64,000 nt of DNA, taken from NCBI GenBank assembly GCA_017554445.1, contig JAFZIJ010000059.1, positions 1-64,000 on the forward strand, given 5' to 3'. Position numbers and translations under genes: made by a program. Position 1 is the stretch's first letter; the number at the start of each line of letters is the position of its first letter. The notes below the pieces were generated by a model that was given only the letters and a program-made list of their open reading frames with translations, was not told the origin of the DNA and did no database searches. This DNA is from Victivallales bacterium (GTDB lineage: Bacteria; Verrucomicrobiota; Lentisphaeria; Oligosphaerales; Oligosphaeraceae). This document shows positions 51,380-60,717 of the stretch, piece after piece.

Positions 51380-52159
51380 ATGGTTTCCATAAGAATGCTC
51401 GGCACATGCTGCGCCGTTCCAGAAAACGAACCAAATCAAGACTGCACATGCGCTCTGGTCGATGACAATATCTTAATCGACACAGGTTTCTGTGCCGCCG
51501 CCAATATGCTGCGCCACGGTGTCACACCCTGCGATTTGGACTATTTATTCATCACACACTGCCATCACGACCACTATATGGGACTGCCGCAAATCCTTTT
51601 CTACCATGCGATGGCGAATCGCGCAAAAACGAAATCCAGCCCATTCACCATCGTTGGACCACGAACGGAAATCCGCATGGTTGTCGAACGCGCCATCCAC
51701 TTCCTGCGCAACGACCAATATCAATTTTTCAATGGACAAGGCTTGGATATCGTTGGCCTGGATCCAGGCCAGCCGTTTGAGACGCCACGATACAATATCA
51801 TGACCTGCCCGACCATCCATCCAGTGCCCGGCCTATGCTATCGCTTCATAGAGAAAGAAACAGGAAAGTCGTTTGTATGTTGCTGGGATACAGCGCAATA
51901 CGATGGTCTCATCCGCTATGCGAAGAACGCGGATCTTTTACTGCATGAAGCTTCCTACGGCCCGAACAAACGCGATCCGTTGCTTCCGGGCGGTCATTCG
52001 GGCGCTCCCGACGCGGCGGAACTCGCCAAAAACGCATGTGTCGGCAAGCTTGGGCTCGTCCATTATTATCCGCGCCTTCGCGAAGAAAATCTGAAAGCCG
52101 CCCAAGCCATCTTCCCGAACACATTCGCACCCCTTCCTGGCGAATTGATGGAAGTCTAA
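51380..52159 (+). CDS. MBL-fold metallo-hydrolase
   Basis: 259 aa with CAGGAA before ATG. The zinc motif is THCHHDHYMG (HxHxDH), the third ligand region is CPTIHPV and the fourth Asp lies in FVCCWDTAQYDG; LLLHEASYGPN and HSGAPDAAELAKNA are typical of the RNase Z/phosphodiesterase branch. No signal peptide. Substrate not predictable. It follows the GH36 gene by 16 bp, so may be co-transcribed. Confidence 0.9.
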   Translation: MVSIRMLGTCCAVPENEPNQDCTCALVDDNILIDTGFCAAANMLRHGVTPCDLDYLFITHCHHDHYMGLPQILFYHAMANRAKTKSSPFTIVGPRTEIRMVVERAIHFLRNDQYQFFNGQGLDIVGLDPGQPFETPRYNIMTCPTIHPVPGLCYRFIEKETGKSFVCCWDTAQYDGLIRYAKNADLLLHEASYGPNKRDPLLPGGHSGAPDAAELAKNACVGKLGLVHYYPRLREENLKAAQAIFPNTFAPLPGELMEV

Positions 52160-52164
52160 AATAC

Positions 52165-52285
52165 GGTGTGGCGGCGGCGGTTGGTGTGGCGGCGGCGGTT
52201 GGTGTAGCGACGGCGTCCCCGCCGTCGCACGCGGGCCATGCCCGCGCTTCTTCTAGCCTGCGCTGGCGGCGGATGCCGCTACACC
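52165..52285. repeat. Palindromic MITE-like element with three 18-bp direct repeats
   Basis: GGTGTGGCGGCGGCGGTT occurs twice (52165-52182, 52183-52200). An 85-bp element follows, bounded by GGTGTAGCG (52201-52209) and its complement CGCTACACC (52277-52285), with internal stems GCGACGGCG/CGCCGTCGC (52207-52228) and GCGGGC/GCCCGC (52231-52245). It lies between the convergent MBL and fucosidase genes. Confidence 0.8.
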
Positions 52286-52325
52286 ACGCGAAGGCGAGAT
52301 GCCTCCGCCACGCCATGGGCGGAAT

Positions 52326-53615
52326 TTATTTCAGAATCAGTTCAATCACAGGCACTTCGCCAGCGGATTGCGGCAGAACAACCGGCAGTTCCAGCGTCAG
52401 CGCATTTTCCGGCGACGTGCTGTTCAGCGCCGTGTGGACGGCGCTGCCGCTTGTGCGGAATTTGATCTCGCTGCCGTCGCAAAGCAACTGCGCGTATTTC
52501 ACTTTGTCCGCCAGACCTGGCAGATGGATGTGCTTGAACGGCCAGCTGAAGAAATGCAGATAGAGGCGTTTCGTTTCCGCATTATAGGTATAGCGGCAGT
52601 CGCTCGGCGCGACGAATTCCGCAGGAGCCTGACCGCAGCCGTAGATAGAACGCGCATTGTATTTCATCCAGAAACCGAACGCCGCCAAGCGGTCCATCGC
52701 CCGCTGATCGATGTAGCCGCGAGACGTCGGGCCGACATTCATCAGCAAATTGCCGCCGCGCGACACATGGTTGATCAGCATCTCGACGCACATCTTCGGC
52801 GACTTCCATGTCGCCTCGTCGCGGAAATAGCCCCATGAGCCGCTGAATGTCTGGCAGCCTTCCCACACAACGGGATTGCCATTTTCATCGACCATCCCCT
52901 TGTCGGGCGTGTACTGTTCAGGCGTCACAATGTCGCCTGAGCCGGGCAGATCCAGACGGTTGTCGATGATGATGTCGGGCTGGAGCTTGCGGACGAGCTT
53001 GACAAGCTTTTCGGATTCCCAATCATCGCGGCCTTTGCCGTTCTCGCCCGGATAGCTGAAATCGAACCACATGATATCGATCTTGCCGTAGTTCGTCAGC
53101 AGTTCCGTCACTTGGTCGCGCATGTATTTGGCATAGCGCTTCATGTTGCGGCCTTTGTTGAACTCTTCGGGCTTCGCGCGATTGCGCATGGGATGGACGC
53201 GGTCCAGCGTGAAATCCGGATGATGCCAGTCGATCAGCGAATAATAGAAACCGACGCGGAGGCCTTCCGCACGGAACGCATCGACGACTTCGCGCAACAA
53301 GTCTTTGCCAATAGGCGTGTTGGGGGCCTTGTAATCCGTCCATTTGCTGTCAAACAGGCAGAAGCCTTCATGGTGTTTCGTCGTGATGACGAAATACTTC
53401 ATACCGGCCTCTTTGGCGGCCTTGGCCCATTCCTTCGGATTGAACATGTCCGGATAGAACAAGTCGAAATACTTCTGGTATTCTTCGTTGGAGATCTGCT
53501 CGTAGTGGCGGATCCATTCATGGCGCGCCAGCATGGAGTACAGCCCCCAATGGATGAACATGCCAAAACGATCATGCGTAAACCAACTCGTGTCGCCTTT
53601 TCCGTACTTGCCCAT
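52326..53615 (-). CDS. Alpha-L-fucosidase, GH29
   Basis: 429 aa, no signal peptide, so cytoplasmic. GH29 segments: FGMFIHWGLYSMLARHEWI, KYFVITTKHHEGFCLFDSKW, RVGFYYSLIDWHHPDF, and IDIMWFDFSYPG containing the nucleophile Asp, then GGNLLMNVGPTSRGYI typical of the barrel end. The C-terminal ~90 residues are a beta-sandwich. AAAGGAGCTG precedes the ATG. It removes terminal fucose, fitting the other enzymes against mucin-like or fucosylated glycans in the window. Transcribed from a recognisable promoter at 53674-53701. Confidence 0.94.
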   Translation of the reverse strand: MGKYGKGDTSWFTHDRFGMFIHWGLYSMLARHEWIRHYEQISNEEYQKYFDLFYPDMFNPKEWAKAAKEAGMKYFVITTKHHEGFCLFDSKWTDYKAPNTPIGKDLLREVVDAFRAEGLRVGFYYSLIDWHHPDFTLDRVHPMRNRAKPEEFNKGRNMKRYAKYMRDQVTELLTNYGKIDIMWFDFSYPGENGKGRDDWESEKLVKLVRKLQPDIIIDNRLDLPGSGDIVTPEQYTPDKGMVDENGNPVVWEGCQTFSGSWGYFRDEATWKSPKMCVEMLINHVSRGGNLLMNVGPTSRGYIDQRAMDRLAAFGFWMKYNARSIYGCGQAPAEFVAPSDCRYTYNAETKRLYLHFFSWPFKHIHLPGLADKVKYAQLLCDGSEIKFRTSGSAVHTALNSTSPENALTLELPVVLPQSAGEVPVIELILK

Positions 53616-53673
53616 TTTCAGCTCCTTTTTGTGGTTCGTTCAATTGTGACAAAAGCGAAAAACAACTTTTTTC

Positions 53674-53701
53674 ACAATACGCTTGATTAGACGTTTTTCA
53701 A
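53674..53701 (-). promoter_or_regulatory. Promoter of the fucosidase gene
   Basis: On the minus strand TTGAAA (complement of 53696-53701), 16 bp, then TATTGT (complement of 53674-53679), 58 bp before the ATG. The rest of the 175-bp gap shows nothing else clear. Confidence 0.5.
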
Positions 53702-53790
53702 GCGTTTTTCCACAAAAACACGGCTGTTTTCAAGAAAAAACGACACGGCAGGAAATGCCATCAAGTATCACGATGTCGAAACAACAGGAC

Positions 53791-56787
53791 TCAATTCGCC
53801 AAGACCGGAGCCAGAGCGACACGGAAGCCGATATAGTCCTCCGCCATACTTGGTTCGTAATTGGCACGTTCCGTCACGCGGTTGCCTCTCATGTTGTTAC
53901 GCCAGCTACCCCCGCGCGCGATCACCTTTTCGCCACGTCCAAGCGGATCCGTGACAGGCTTCAGCGAGTAGGATTCATAATGATCATAGCACCATTCGCG
54001 GACATTTCCGCTCATGTCATAAAAACCAAGCTCGTTCTTTTCAAGCTTGCCGACGTCTTTCGTGCCGTCTTCGCCGCGGTTGCCATCAAACCATGCGACA
54101 TCCGTCAACTTGTTGCCACCGCTGAACATATATCCACGACTGTTGCGTCCGCCTCTGGCCGCATACTCCCATTCAGCCTCCGTTGGCAGACGGTATTCGT
54201 AACCATAGGGCAACCGCCCCGCATCCCGCTCCTTGCGCGTCACAGCCTCGCACCATTTTTCCGCATCACGGCGGGTGATGTTTTCAACCGGCCTGCGCGG
54301 GCCGACATACGCCGAATGGTCATTGGCCAGCCCCATATAGCGCGCCATCGCACGATATTCCTCCTGCGTCACCTCAAACTTTCCAAGCCAGAAACCACTG
54401 GAAATCTGAACGGTATGACGTGGCTTCTCCTCCCTTCCCGCGTCTTCGGAATCACTGCCCATCTCAAAGCTACCGGGCTCCACCCAAAGCAACTCCATGA
54501 ACACAGGCTTGTCTCCTCCATCCTTCCCGACGGAACCATTGTCACCATCCCCAGCGTCATCCACATTCAACGCCAAAAGTCTTTCAGCCTTTTCTTCCGC
54601 TGAAAACACTTTTCGTTCCTTCAGTTCAACATAAATGTTCTTCGGTCCCCGCCAATCAATGACAAACGACTGAGAACCGAACATCAGTCCTTTAGAACTA
54701 TCGTGGTAGAAGGCCTTTACATCGACCTTGCGTTCAACATCCAACATCGTCTCAATTTCGCAATCCGGCGTCTTGTATAACTTGCCGTCCACAAAAACCT
54801 CCGCCCCTTCCACGGGCTTTCCGTCAACTGTCGTCACAATGACGGCTACACCCGCCACTTTTGCCATCTTCACTCTAATGATCCTCTTGTCAGCCCAATC
54901 GATGGTGAACGTCATCGCCCCATGATAGGCATTGTGACTTTCGTCCACATAATCCGCCGAAACATCAACCTTCTTGTTTTCGGAAATAAACGCTTTGGTT
55001 TCCACTGAACCAAAAAATGTCTTTTCACCGATTGTAATCGATGCGCTTTTTATCCTTTTTTCACCGATGAACGCCTCGATGATAGCCGTCCCGAGAGCAT
55101 CTCTCTTGATTGTATCATCACGTTTCGGCATCCTTTTCGTTGGTTTCACAGGTGTGGCGGCACTGCTTCCCTCTTGTGCAACAGGCGTGTTTTCATTGCT
55201 TGACATAACTGATTCGACAGAGGGAGGCTGCGTCTCCGTTGCTTTCGTAACCGCACTATCTGATCCTTCGCCTTGCTTCGGAAGTTGCGCGCCTGGCGTT
55301 TGGTCTGTCGGAGACGGAGAGGAATTCTCGGAAGGCTTTTTTGGTTCCTCGTCCGCCTTCGAATCTTCGTTCTTGTCCGTATTCAGCACATCCGTATTGC
55401 CTTTGTCTTGATCTTCGTCGGAGTCCAATGAATCCATTTGATTGAGAGTATTCATAGAAGGCAATTGATTTGGCGTAAGCTGGTTTATTTCTTCCGGCGT
55501 GAACACAATCTCATCCGAACCGAGTTCATTCATTCGCCGGATAACCAGATAGTACATCGCAGATGCGACAAGCGCTACGAGAACGAAAGGTACGATCACC
55601 CTTAGCAGGACACCTTTCAAACCTTGGCTTTCTTCTATCCATGAGCTATCCGTCTCAAGGTTGTTCGGATCCAAAGGAACATGGCTTGTGCTATATGGCG
55701 AATACTTGCCGGTCACGGATTTTGTAATGGAATGCGTCGGAACGGGTCTTGTAATGGATTTAACCGTGCCGGTATTCGGCAAGGAAGGCAAGGCGACCGG
55801 GATATGCTTGGTCGTCCCCTTCACAACTCCAGTGTCCTGACGGGGTGGTACATACGGATTGACGGCGGTGGTGACCGCAGCCCAAGCGGCATTTGCCATA
55901 TCCTGCCCCAAGGAAGTTTCCGTAAACGAAGGCACTTTGCTGGTGGTCGGTTTGGGAACAGTCTTCGTCGGCGTCGTTTCAAAAGACAATGAACGGATAT
56001 AATCCTCGCAGCTATTGAAACGCTCGCTTGGGCGCTTTGCCAGACTTCTGGTGATCGTTCCTTGCGCGGCCAACGGCAGACTGAGAATGGCCGGCGGCAT
56101 TTCAAGCAAAACCGCTCCATGCAAAAGATTGAGATCTGGAATGTCAAACGGAACATGGCCAGAAAGCATTTCGTAGGCGATGCAGCCAAGGGCGTACAAA
56201 TCCGTCCATGCCGTGCAAATCTGGCCACGCCATTGCTCAGGAGCGCGATAGAACGCCTCCCAGCCGATTGTTTTCCACGGGACACGCATCCATTCGTTGT
56301 CGCTCCCCGCATAGGGGATGCCCAGATTCAGAATTTTGGCCGTTCCGCTTTCAGTGACCATGATGCATTCCGGCATCAAATGGCGATGAATTTCATTATA
56401 GGAATGAGCCACGTCCAACGCGGTGGCCAACTGTTTTAGAATCGGCATCGAATATTTTGCGGGGACGATGCCCTCCTGACGGTGTTCCTGCATCCAACGG
56501 CGCAGCGTAATGCCTTCCACATATTCGATGACCATGTACGTCTTGCCGTCTTTCTCCGACACGACGTCCAGCATCCGCGCAAGTCCTTCATGATGAATGT
56601 TTTTCAGAGTCTCGCAACGGCTTGTCGCTTCCGCCAGCAATACAGGATCGTTGGCGATTTCGTCCGCCATCGGCTTCAGCCAGACAGTCGTGTCCGTCTG
56701 GGAGTCTCGGCATTTAAGCCCATGTCCGAAAGACTCTAGCACATTGTAGCGTTCGCCTATAAGCTTGTCAGGAATGCCCTGCATCAT
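53791..56787 (-). CDS. Membrane pseudokinase fused to PEGA-like and FGE-like domains
   Basis: 998 aa from ATG 56787 (GGAG just upstream; 56784 also possible). Residues ~10-270 are a Ser/Thr kinase fold with YMVIEYVEGITLRRW and FYRAPEQW, but the HRD Asp is His (HRHLMPEC instead of HRDLKPxN) and the DFG Asp is Asn (LNLG), so catalysis should be lost. A Pro/Thr-rich linker precedes a transmembrane helix (~393-416, VIVPFVLVALVASAMYYLVI). An acidic, Ser/Pro-rich disordered stretch leads to two similar beta domains (~560-740) of PEGA type. Residues ~765-998 are an FGE/SUMF1-like domain (LPTEAEWEYAARGG, FYDMSGNVREWCYD, GGSWRNNMRGNRVTER) without the paired cysteines of true FGE. Probably a surface sensor or adaptor. 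Preceded 14 bp by the fusion adenylyltransferase. Confidence 0.92.
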   Translation of the reverse strand: MMQGIPDKLIGERYNVLESFGHGLKCRDSQTDTTVWLKPMADEIANDPVLLAEATSRCETLKNIHHEGLARMLDVVSEKDGKTYMVIEYVEGITLRRWMQEHRQEGIVPAKYSMPILKQLATALDVAHSYNEIHRHLMPECIMVTESGTAKILNLGIPYAGSDNEWMRVPWKTIGWEAFYRAPEQWRGQICTAWTDLYALGCIAYEMLSGHVPFDIPDLNLLHGAVLLEMPPAILSLPLAAQGTITRSLAKRPSERFNSCEDYIRSLSFETTPTKTVPKPTTSKVPSFTETSLGQDMANAAWAAVTTAVNPYVPPRQDTGVVKGTTKHIPVALPSLPNTGTVKSITRPVPTHSITKSVTGKYSPYSTSHVPLDPNNLETDSSWIEESQGLKGVLLRVIVPFVLVALVASAMYYLVIRRMNELGSDEIVFTPEEINQLTPNQLPSMNTLNQMDSLDSDEDQDKGNTDVLNTDKNEDSKADEEPKKPSENSSPSPTDQTPGAQLPKQGEGSDSAVTKATETQPPSVESVMSSNENTPVAQEGSSAATPVKPTKRMPKRDDTIKRDALGTAIIEAFIGEKRIKSASITIGEKTFFGSVETKAFISENKKVDVSADYVDESHNAYHGAMTFTIDWADKRIIRVKMAKVAGVAVIVTTVDGKPVEGAEVFVDGKLYKTPDCEIETMLDVERKVDVKAFYHDSSKGLMFGSQSFVIDWRGPKNIYVELKERKVFSAEEKAERLLALNVDDAGDGDNGSVGKDGGDKPVFMELLWVEPGSFEMGSDSEDAGREEKPRHTVQISSGFWLGKFEVTQEEYRAMARYMGLANDHSAYVGPRRPVENITRRDAEKWCEAVTRKERDAGRLPYGYEYRLPTEAEWEYAARGGRNSRGYMFSGGNKLTDVAWFDGNRGEDGTKDVGKLEKNELGFYDMSGNVREWCYDHYESYSLKPVTDPLGRGEKVIARGGSWRNNMRGNRVTERANYEPSMAEDYIGFRVALAPVLAN

Positions 56788-56800
56788 TTTCTCCAACTAT

Positions 56801-57829
56801 TTATCGTTCCGTCACCGCATCTTTGCGAAAACGTGTCCTTGCCTTGAACTCCTCCGCCGGCCAGCCAATGGCCACCGCCGCAACCGGGACCATCGTGTCC
56901 GGCAAACCAAGCAAACGGCGTATCCCATCAACACGATCCAACCGTGGATGGACGCCAAGCCAGCATCCCCCAAGGGAAAGCCCATGGGCCGCCAGAAGAA
57001 GATTCTCCGTGGCCGCCGAACAATCCTGTAGCAGATACGATAATTCGCCCCCGTGTGCCTTGGTTAAATCACCGCAGACGACGAATCCCATCGGTGCGTC
57101 CGCCAGAAAACCACCGTTTTTCAACAGGGAAGCAACCTGACGACGCGTTTCATCCTGCTTCAAAACAATGAAATGCCACGGATCCTTGCAACAGGCCGAC
57201 GGCGCAGCCATCGCCGCCTGAAGCATTTCCTGCACCAAATCATCCCCTACGAGGCGCTTCTGGTATTTTCGCACGCTTCTGCGGCCATACAAAAGGTTCA
57301 GCTTCGGATTCAGACCGTTTCCTGCGGCCGCTGCTTCATCCACGGCTTCGCCGTTGACCTTCCGGATCGTGGACGTTGTGGAATGTCCCGCCACAAATGG
57401 AATGAAGACGAACTTCTCCACAAACTCCTTCATGACGGCGTACTCCTCTCGGACGAGCGTTTCCTCCGTGTAGTCGCCGCCTTTGGCGTAGATTTCCGGC
57501 CTGACAGCCGCCAGCGTGTTCGTCGCCGTATCTTCGGGGAAAATGACGACAGCATCGACAAATGACATGCATGCAAGCAGATACGCACGGTCGTACTCCG
57601 TGACGATCGGACGCGACGGTCCTTTGATGCGCCGTGCGGAGGCATCGCTGTTGATGGCGACCAACAACGCGTCGCCAGCCTGCGCCGCCTTCGCGAGATA
57701 TTCCGCGTGGCCGCGATGCAGGAGGTCGAACACGCCGTTCGTCGCGACGAGCTTCCGGCCTTCGGCCTTCAGCTTGCCGTGCCAAACAACGGCTTGCTCC
57801 AATGTCATGATTTTGTCTTCAATATCCAT
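56801..57829 (-). CDS. Fusion: heptose-phosphate adenylyltransferase plus nitroreductase
   Basis: 342 aa. Residues ~10-165 are the HldE/RfaE C-terminal-type nucleotidyltransferase: KLVATNGVFDLLHRGHAEYL with the HxGH motif, LVAINSDASARRIKGPSRPI, YAKGGDYTEETLV and GHSTTSTIRK. It would transfer AMP to a sugar 1-phosphate, making an ADP-heptose-type precursor. Residues ~177-342 are a nitroreductase: NLLYGRRSVRKYQ, AAPSACCKDPWHFIVL, ADAPMGFVVCGDL and ENLLLAAHGLSLGGCWLGVH, an FMN-dependent oxidoreductase fold. Both are complete and in one frame with a short linker, so this is a real fusion and not two genes. I know of no standard pathway linking the two. Stop lies 14 bp before the pseudokinase start. 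Confidence 0.9.
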   Translation of the reverse strand: MDIEDKIMTLEQAVVWHGKLKAEGRKLVATNGVFDLLHRGHAEYLAKAAQAGDALLVAINSDASARRIKGPSRPIVTEYDRAYLLACMSFVDAVVIFPEDTATNTLAAVRPEIYAKGGDYTEETLVREEYAVMKEFVEKFVFIPFVAGHSTTSTIRKVNGEAVDEAAAAGNGLNPKLNLLYGRRSVRKYQKRLVGDDLVQEMLQAAMAAPSACCKDPWHFIVLKQDETRRQVASLLKNGGFLADAPMGFVVCGDLTKAHGGELSYLLQDCSAATENLLLAAHGLSLGGCWLGVHPRLDRVDGIRRLLGLPDTMVPVAAVAIGWPAEEFKARTRFRKDAVTER

Positions 57830-57873
57830 TCTGTTCCAACTGCCTGCATGTTCTGCGGGCCTTTATACGACTT

Positions 57874-59193
57874 TCATCCCTTGGCGGAAACCACCGAGAC
57901 ATTCGGAACCAGCAGATACGGCTGTTGCAACTGCGCATCCACATTCGAACTGATTCGGACATCGCCCATCAGCAGGTCGAAGATGTTTCCCGCGACCATC
58001 GCGTTCTTCAGACGTCCGACGATTTCGCCATTTTCGATGACATAGCCCAAGGCCACGTTCGCGGAGAAATCGCCATTGGCGAGATTGCCCTGTCCGAAAC
58101 CAAGCAACTGCTTGATGTATAGGCCGCGTTTCACGCTTTTGAACAATTCATCCGACGTCTCGCTGCCGGGCAGGACGCGCGCGGCATGCGGCGAGCAGTT
58201 GTCGTTGCCCGTCGGTTCCGCGCCGGCCATTCCAGCCGTATCCAAATCGTAGAGGAAAAGCTGCAACACGCCGTCTTTCACAAGGAAACGACGTTGCGCG
58301 GGAATTCCTGCGCCGTCATAGCTGTCCGACTGCGGGCAATAATCCACGAACGGATTGTCCTCTATGCTGAAGTTCGCCGCCGCGATCTGCTTGCCGAGCT
58401 TGTCCTTCAACGGAGACGTGCCTTTATAGACATTCCGGCCGTTCATGCCGCCGATGACGGGCGACAGGAAGCCGCCAAGGAACTGCGGCGGAATGATGAC
58501 AGGATAGGAGCCATCCGCAAGCTGTGCCTGGCGGGAGGCTCTGCGCAAATCCGTCTCTATTGTCTGTTTGACATATTCCTTGTCGTAAAGTCCGTTGACT
58601 TCCTGCCAGCCGCGATAGGCATGCGCGAACAGCATGTCCGTTCCAGTCGTCTTCTGAACGCCGCCGCCAAGAGACCAATGCGTGTCACGTTCGACTTCGA
58701 ACATGCCTGCGTTGTTTGCGATGATTCCTTCGCCTTCCGAACGTCCCGCGCTGGCGCTGATATCCAGCGTGTCGTCAACGCCTTTCAGATAATCGACGAT
58801 TTCCTGGCAGTCGGTCACCATCGAATCACGCGTCAATTTCAACACGCTGTCCGAATGATGTTTAATATCTTGATACGCAACAGGTTTCGGGAATTTGCTG
58901 TAATGTGCATTCGCACCGACATGGGCCAAATCAATCGCGCGGTGAACCATATCTTCCATCGCCTCCGGAATGTTTCCGGACGCATTGCCACGACGGCCGT
59001 TCACGATGACCATGACATGGTATCCCATGGTCTCCTCGCCTTCCGTGTTCTTCAAACGGCCGGATTCGAACGAACAACCGCGATATTCGTGATGGCTGAA
59101 CGTGATGCGCGCCGCACTGGCGCCCAGTTTCTCCGCAAGCTCCAGCCCGGCCTTGATTCTCGGGCTCATTTTGTCGATATATGATGTACGCAT
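57874..59193 (-). CDS. tldE: TldE/PmbA-family metalloprotease subunit
   Basis: 439 aa with AGGAAAAAAC before ATG. The TldD/PmbA fold is seen in SPRIKAGLELAEKLGASAAR, SFESGRLKNTEGEETMGYHV, IANNAGMFEVERDTHWSLGG and IEDNPFVDYCPQSDSYDGAG, LANGDFSANVALGYVIENGE; the HExxxH zinc site is absent as in the non-catalytic E subunit. TldD and TldE form a heterodimeric protease that trims unstructured peptides, including antitoxin CcdA and microcin B17 leader. It follows tldD by 44 bp. Confidence 0.93.
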   Translation of the reverse strand: MRTSYIDKMSPRIKAGLELAEKLGASAARITFSHHEYRGCSFESGRLKNTEGEETMGYHVMVIVNGRRGNASGNIPEAMEDMVHRAIDLAHVGANAHYSKFPKPVAYQDIKHHSDSVLKLTRDSMVTDCQEIVDYLKGVDDTLDISASAGRSEGEGIIANNAGMFEVERDTHWSLGGGVQKTTGTDMLFAHAYRGWQEVNGLYDKEYVKQTIETDLRRASRQAQLADGSYPVIIPPQFLGGFLSPVIGGMNGRNVYKGTSPLKDKLGKQIAAANFSIEDNPFVDYCPQSDSYDGAGIPAQRRFLVKDGVLQLFLYDLDTAGMAGAEPTGNDNCSPHAARVLPGSETSDELFKSVKRGLYIKQLLGFGQGNLANGDFSANVALGYVIENGEIVGRLKNAMVAGNIFDLLMGDVRISSNVDAQLQQPYLLVPNVSVVSAKG

Positions 59194-59237
59194 GTTTTTT
59201 CCTGAAAACTGTGTTTATACGACCATTCGTCCGGCCA

Positions 59238-60605
59238 TTACGCCTTGCCGCCGACCACCACATTCCGGATGCGGATGTGCGGTGCGCCGCACGTCACCGG
59301 CAGCGGTGCCTGCCCGCCTTTGCCACAACCGCCGCCATGCTGCGGAAGCAGCAGGTCGTCGGCGATGCCGTCGATATCCTTCAACGTTTCGAAAACATTT
59401 CCCGTCAAGACGATGTCGCGCAGGAGTTCGCAAATCTTTCCATTGCGGATGCGGTAGCCGTACGCCGCGGAGAATGTGAACATTTCCATCATCGTCTGGC
59501 CGCCGAAAGCGCCGCAGGCGTAGATGCCGTCGTCCACTCCCGCGAACAGCTCCTCCTTCGTCTGCTTGCCAGGCTCGATGAACGTATTGGTCATGCGAAC
59601 GATCGGGCAGCAGCCGCGGCGGATGGCGCGCGCGTTGCCTGTGGCCTTCTCGCCCATCTTGGCCGCCGTCTCCAACGAATGGAGATGGCCCGCCAGAATA
59701 CCGTCTTTGATCAGATGCGTCCGCGTCATCGGCGTTCCTTCGTCATCCACCATCTGGCTGCCGAGCAGCGTCGCCAATGTTCCATCGTCCGTGATGTTCA
59801 AATCCGGATTGCCCATGACGCGGCCGATTTTCATCAGTTCGCGCATCTGCGGATTTTCAAACAGGAAGTCCGCTTCGCTCAGATGACCGAAGGCCTCATG
59901 CGCGAACACGCCCGCGAAGACAGGATTCATGATGACCGTGTAGCGGCCGCCTTCGCATTTCGGCGCCTTCAGCAGATCCAACGTCCGCTGCGCGACTTCC
60001 AACGCCGTGTCCTGACGATTCAAAACAACATTGAAGTCGTCCGTCGAAGAGAAACTCTCATGAGCGCGCTGAACTTGCGAACCGTAACGAGCCACACCGG
60101 CCAACGCCAACGTGATCCGCGGACGCTCTTCCATGAAGTAGTTGCCGCGCGTCGAAGCGAAATAAACTCTTCTGAACTGTTCAGAATAGCTGACGGAACT
60201 GGATTCCATCCCCTTCTGCCCCAAGATGATATCATTGTATTCCTTGATGACGGCAAGCTTGTCCGCAAACGAAACGCCACGATAGTCATGCTTCATGGTG
60301 ATCGGCGCGACGACATCGGCAGGCACTTCGACTTCCGCCAGCTGCGTCTTCTCTTTGCCGACCAACGCGGCGTCTGCGCAAGCGTCCGCCACCTTCTGTT
60401 CCAAATCGTCCAGCGAATCGAAAATGCACGTTCCCCAGCCGCCGTTTTTGCATGCGCGGACAATACCGCCTGTGTTGCAAGCAGTTGAAGCGGCCTCCAA
60501 TTCCTTGCCACGATAGGCGAAATTCGTGCCGTCGTTTTCTTCAAAACGAATCTCCGCGTAATCCGCGTTCGCTTTTTTCAATGCATCCAGCAATCGTTGT
60601 TTCAT
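59238..60605 (-). CDS. tldD: TldD metalloprotease subunit
   Basis: 455 aa from ATG 60605 (GAAGGT upstream); the in-frame ATG at 60650 lacks a clear site. HEAFGHLSEADF carries the HExxxH zinc motif of the catalytic subunit; downstream PGKQTKEELFAGVDDGIYAC and ending GGCGKGGQAPLPVTCG are typical of the family. Forms the active protease with TldE encoded next. Upstream of it is hemW, with a 112-bp gap. Confidence 0.95.
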   Translation of the reverse strand: MKQRLLDALKKANADYAEIRFEENDGTNFAYRGKELEAASTACNTGGIVRACKNGGWGTCIFDSLDDLEQKVADACADAALVGKEKTQLAEVEVPADVVAPITMKHDYRGVSFADKLAVIKEYNDIILGQKGMESSSVSYSEQFRRVYFASTRGNYFMEERPRITLALAGVARYGSQVQRAHESFSSTDDFNVVLNRQDTALEVAQRTLDLLKAPKCEGGRYTVIMNPVFAGVFAHEAFGHLSEADFLFENPQMRELMKIGRVMGNPDLNITDDGTLATLLGSQMVDDEGTPMTRTHLIKDGILAGHLHSLETAAKMGEKATGNARAIRRGCCPIVRMTNTFIEPGKQTKEELFAGVDDGIYACGAFGGQTMMEMFTFSAAYGYRIRNGKICELLRDIVLTGNVFETLKDIDGIADDLLLPQHGGGCGKGGQAPLPVTCGAPHIRIRNVVVGGKA

Positions 60606-60717
60606 ATCGACCTTCAAAAATCCACGGATTCTTCGGCCAATCAAGGCCATTGATTCCTTTTATACACTCTAAATCAAAAGATAATATAGTTGAAGAAAAT
60701 GCAATCAGCAAATTATT

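Noticed and set aside
53791..56787. FGE-like domain as maturase for the sulfatase at 31371
   Set aside because: The catalytic cysteine pair of FGE is missing, so formylglycine formation is not expected.
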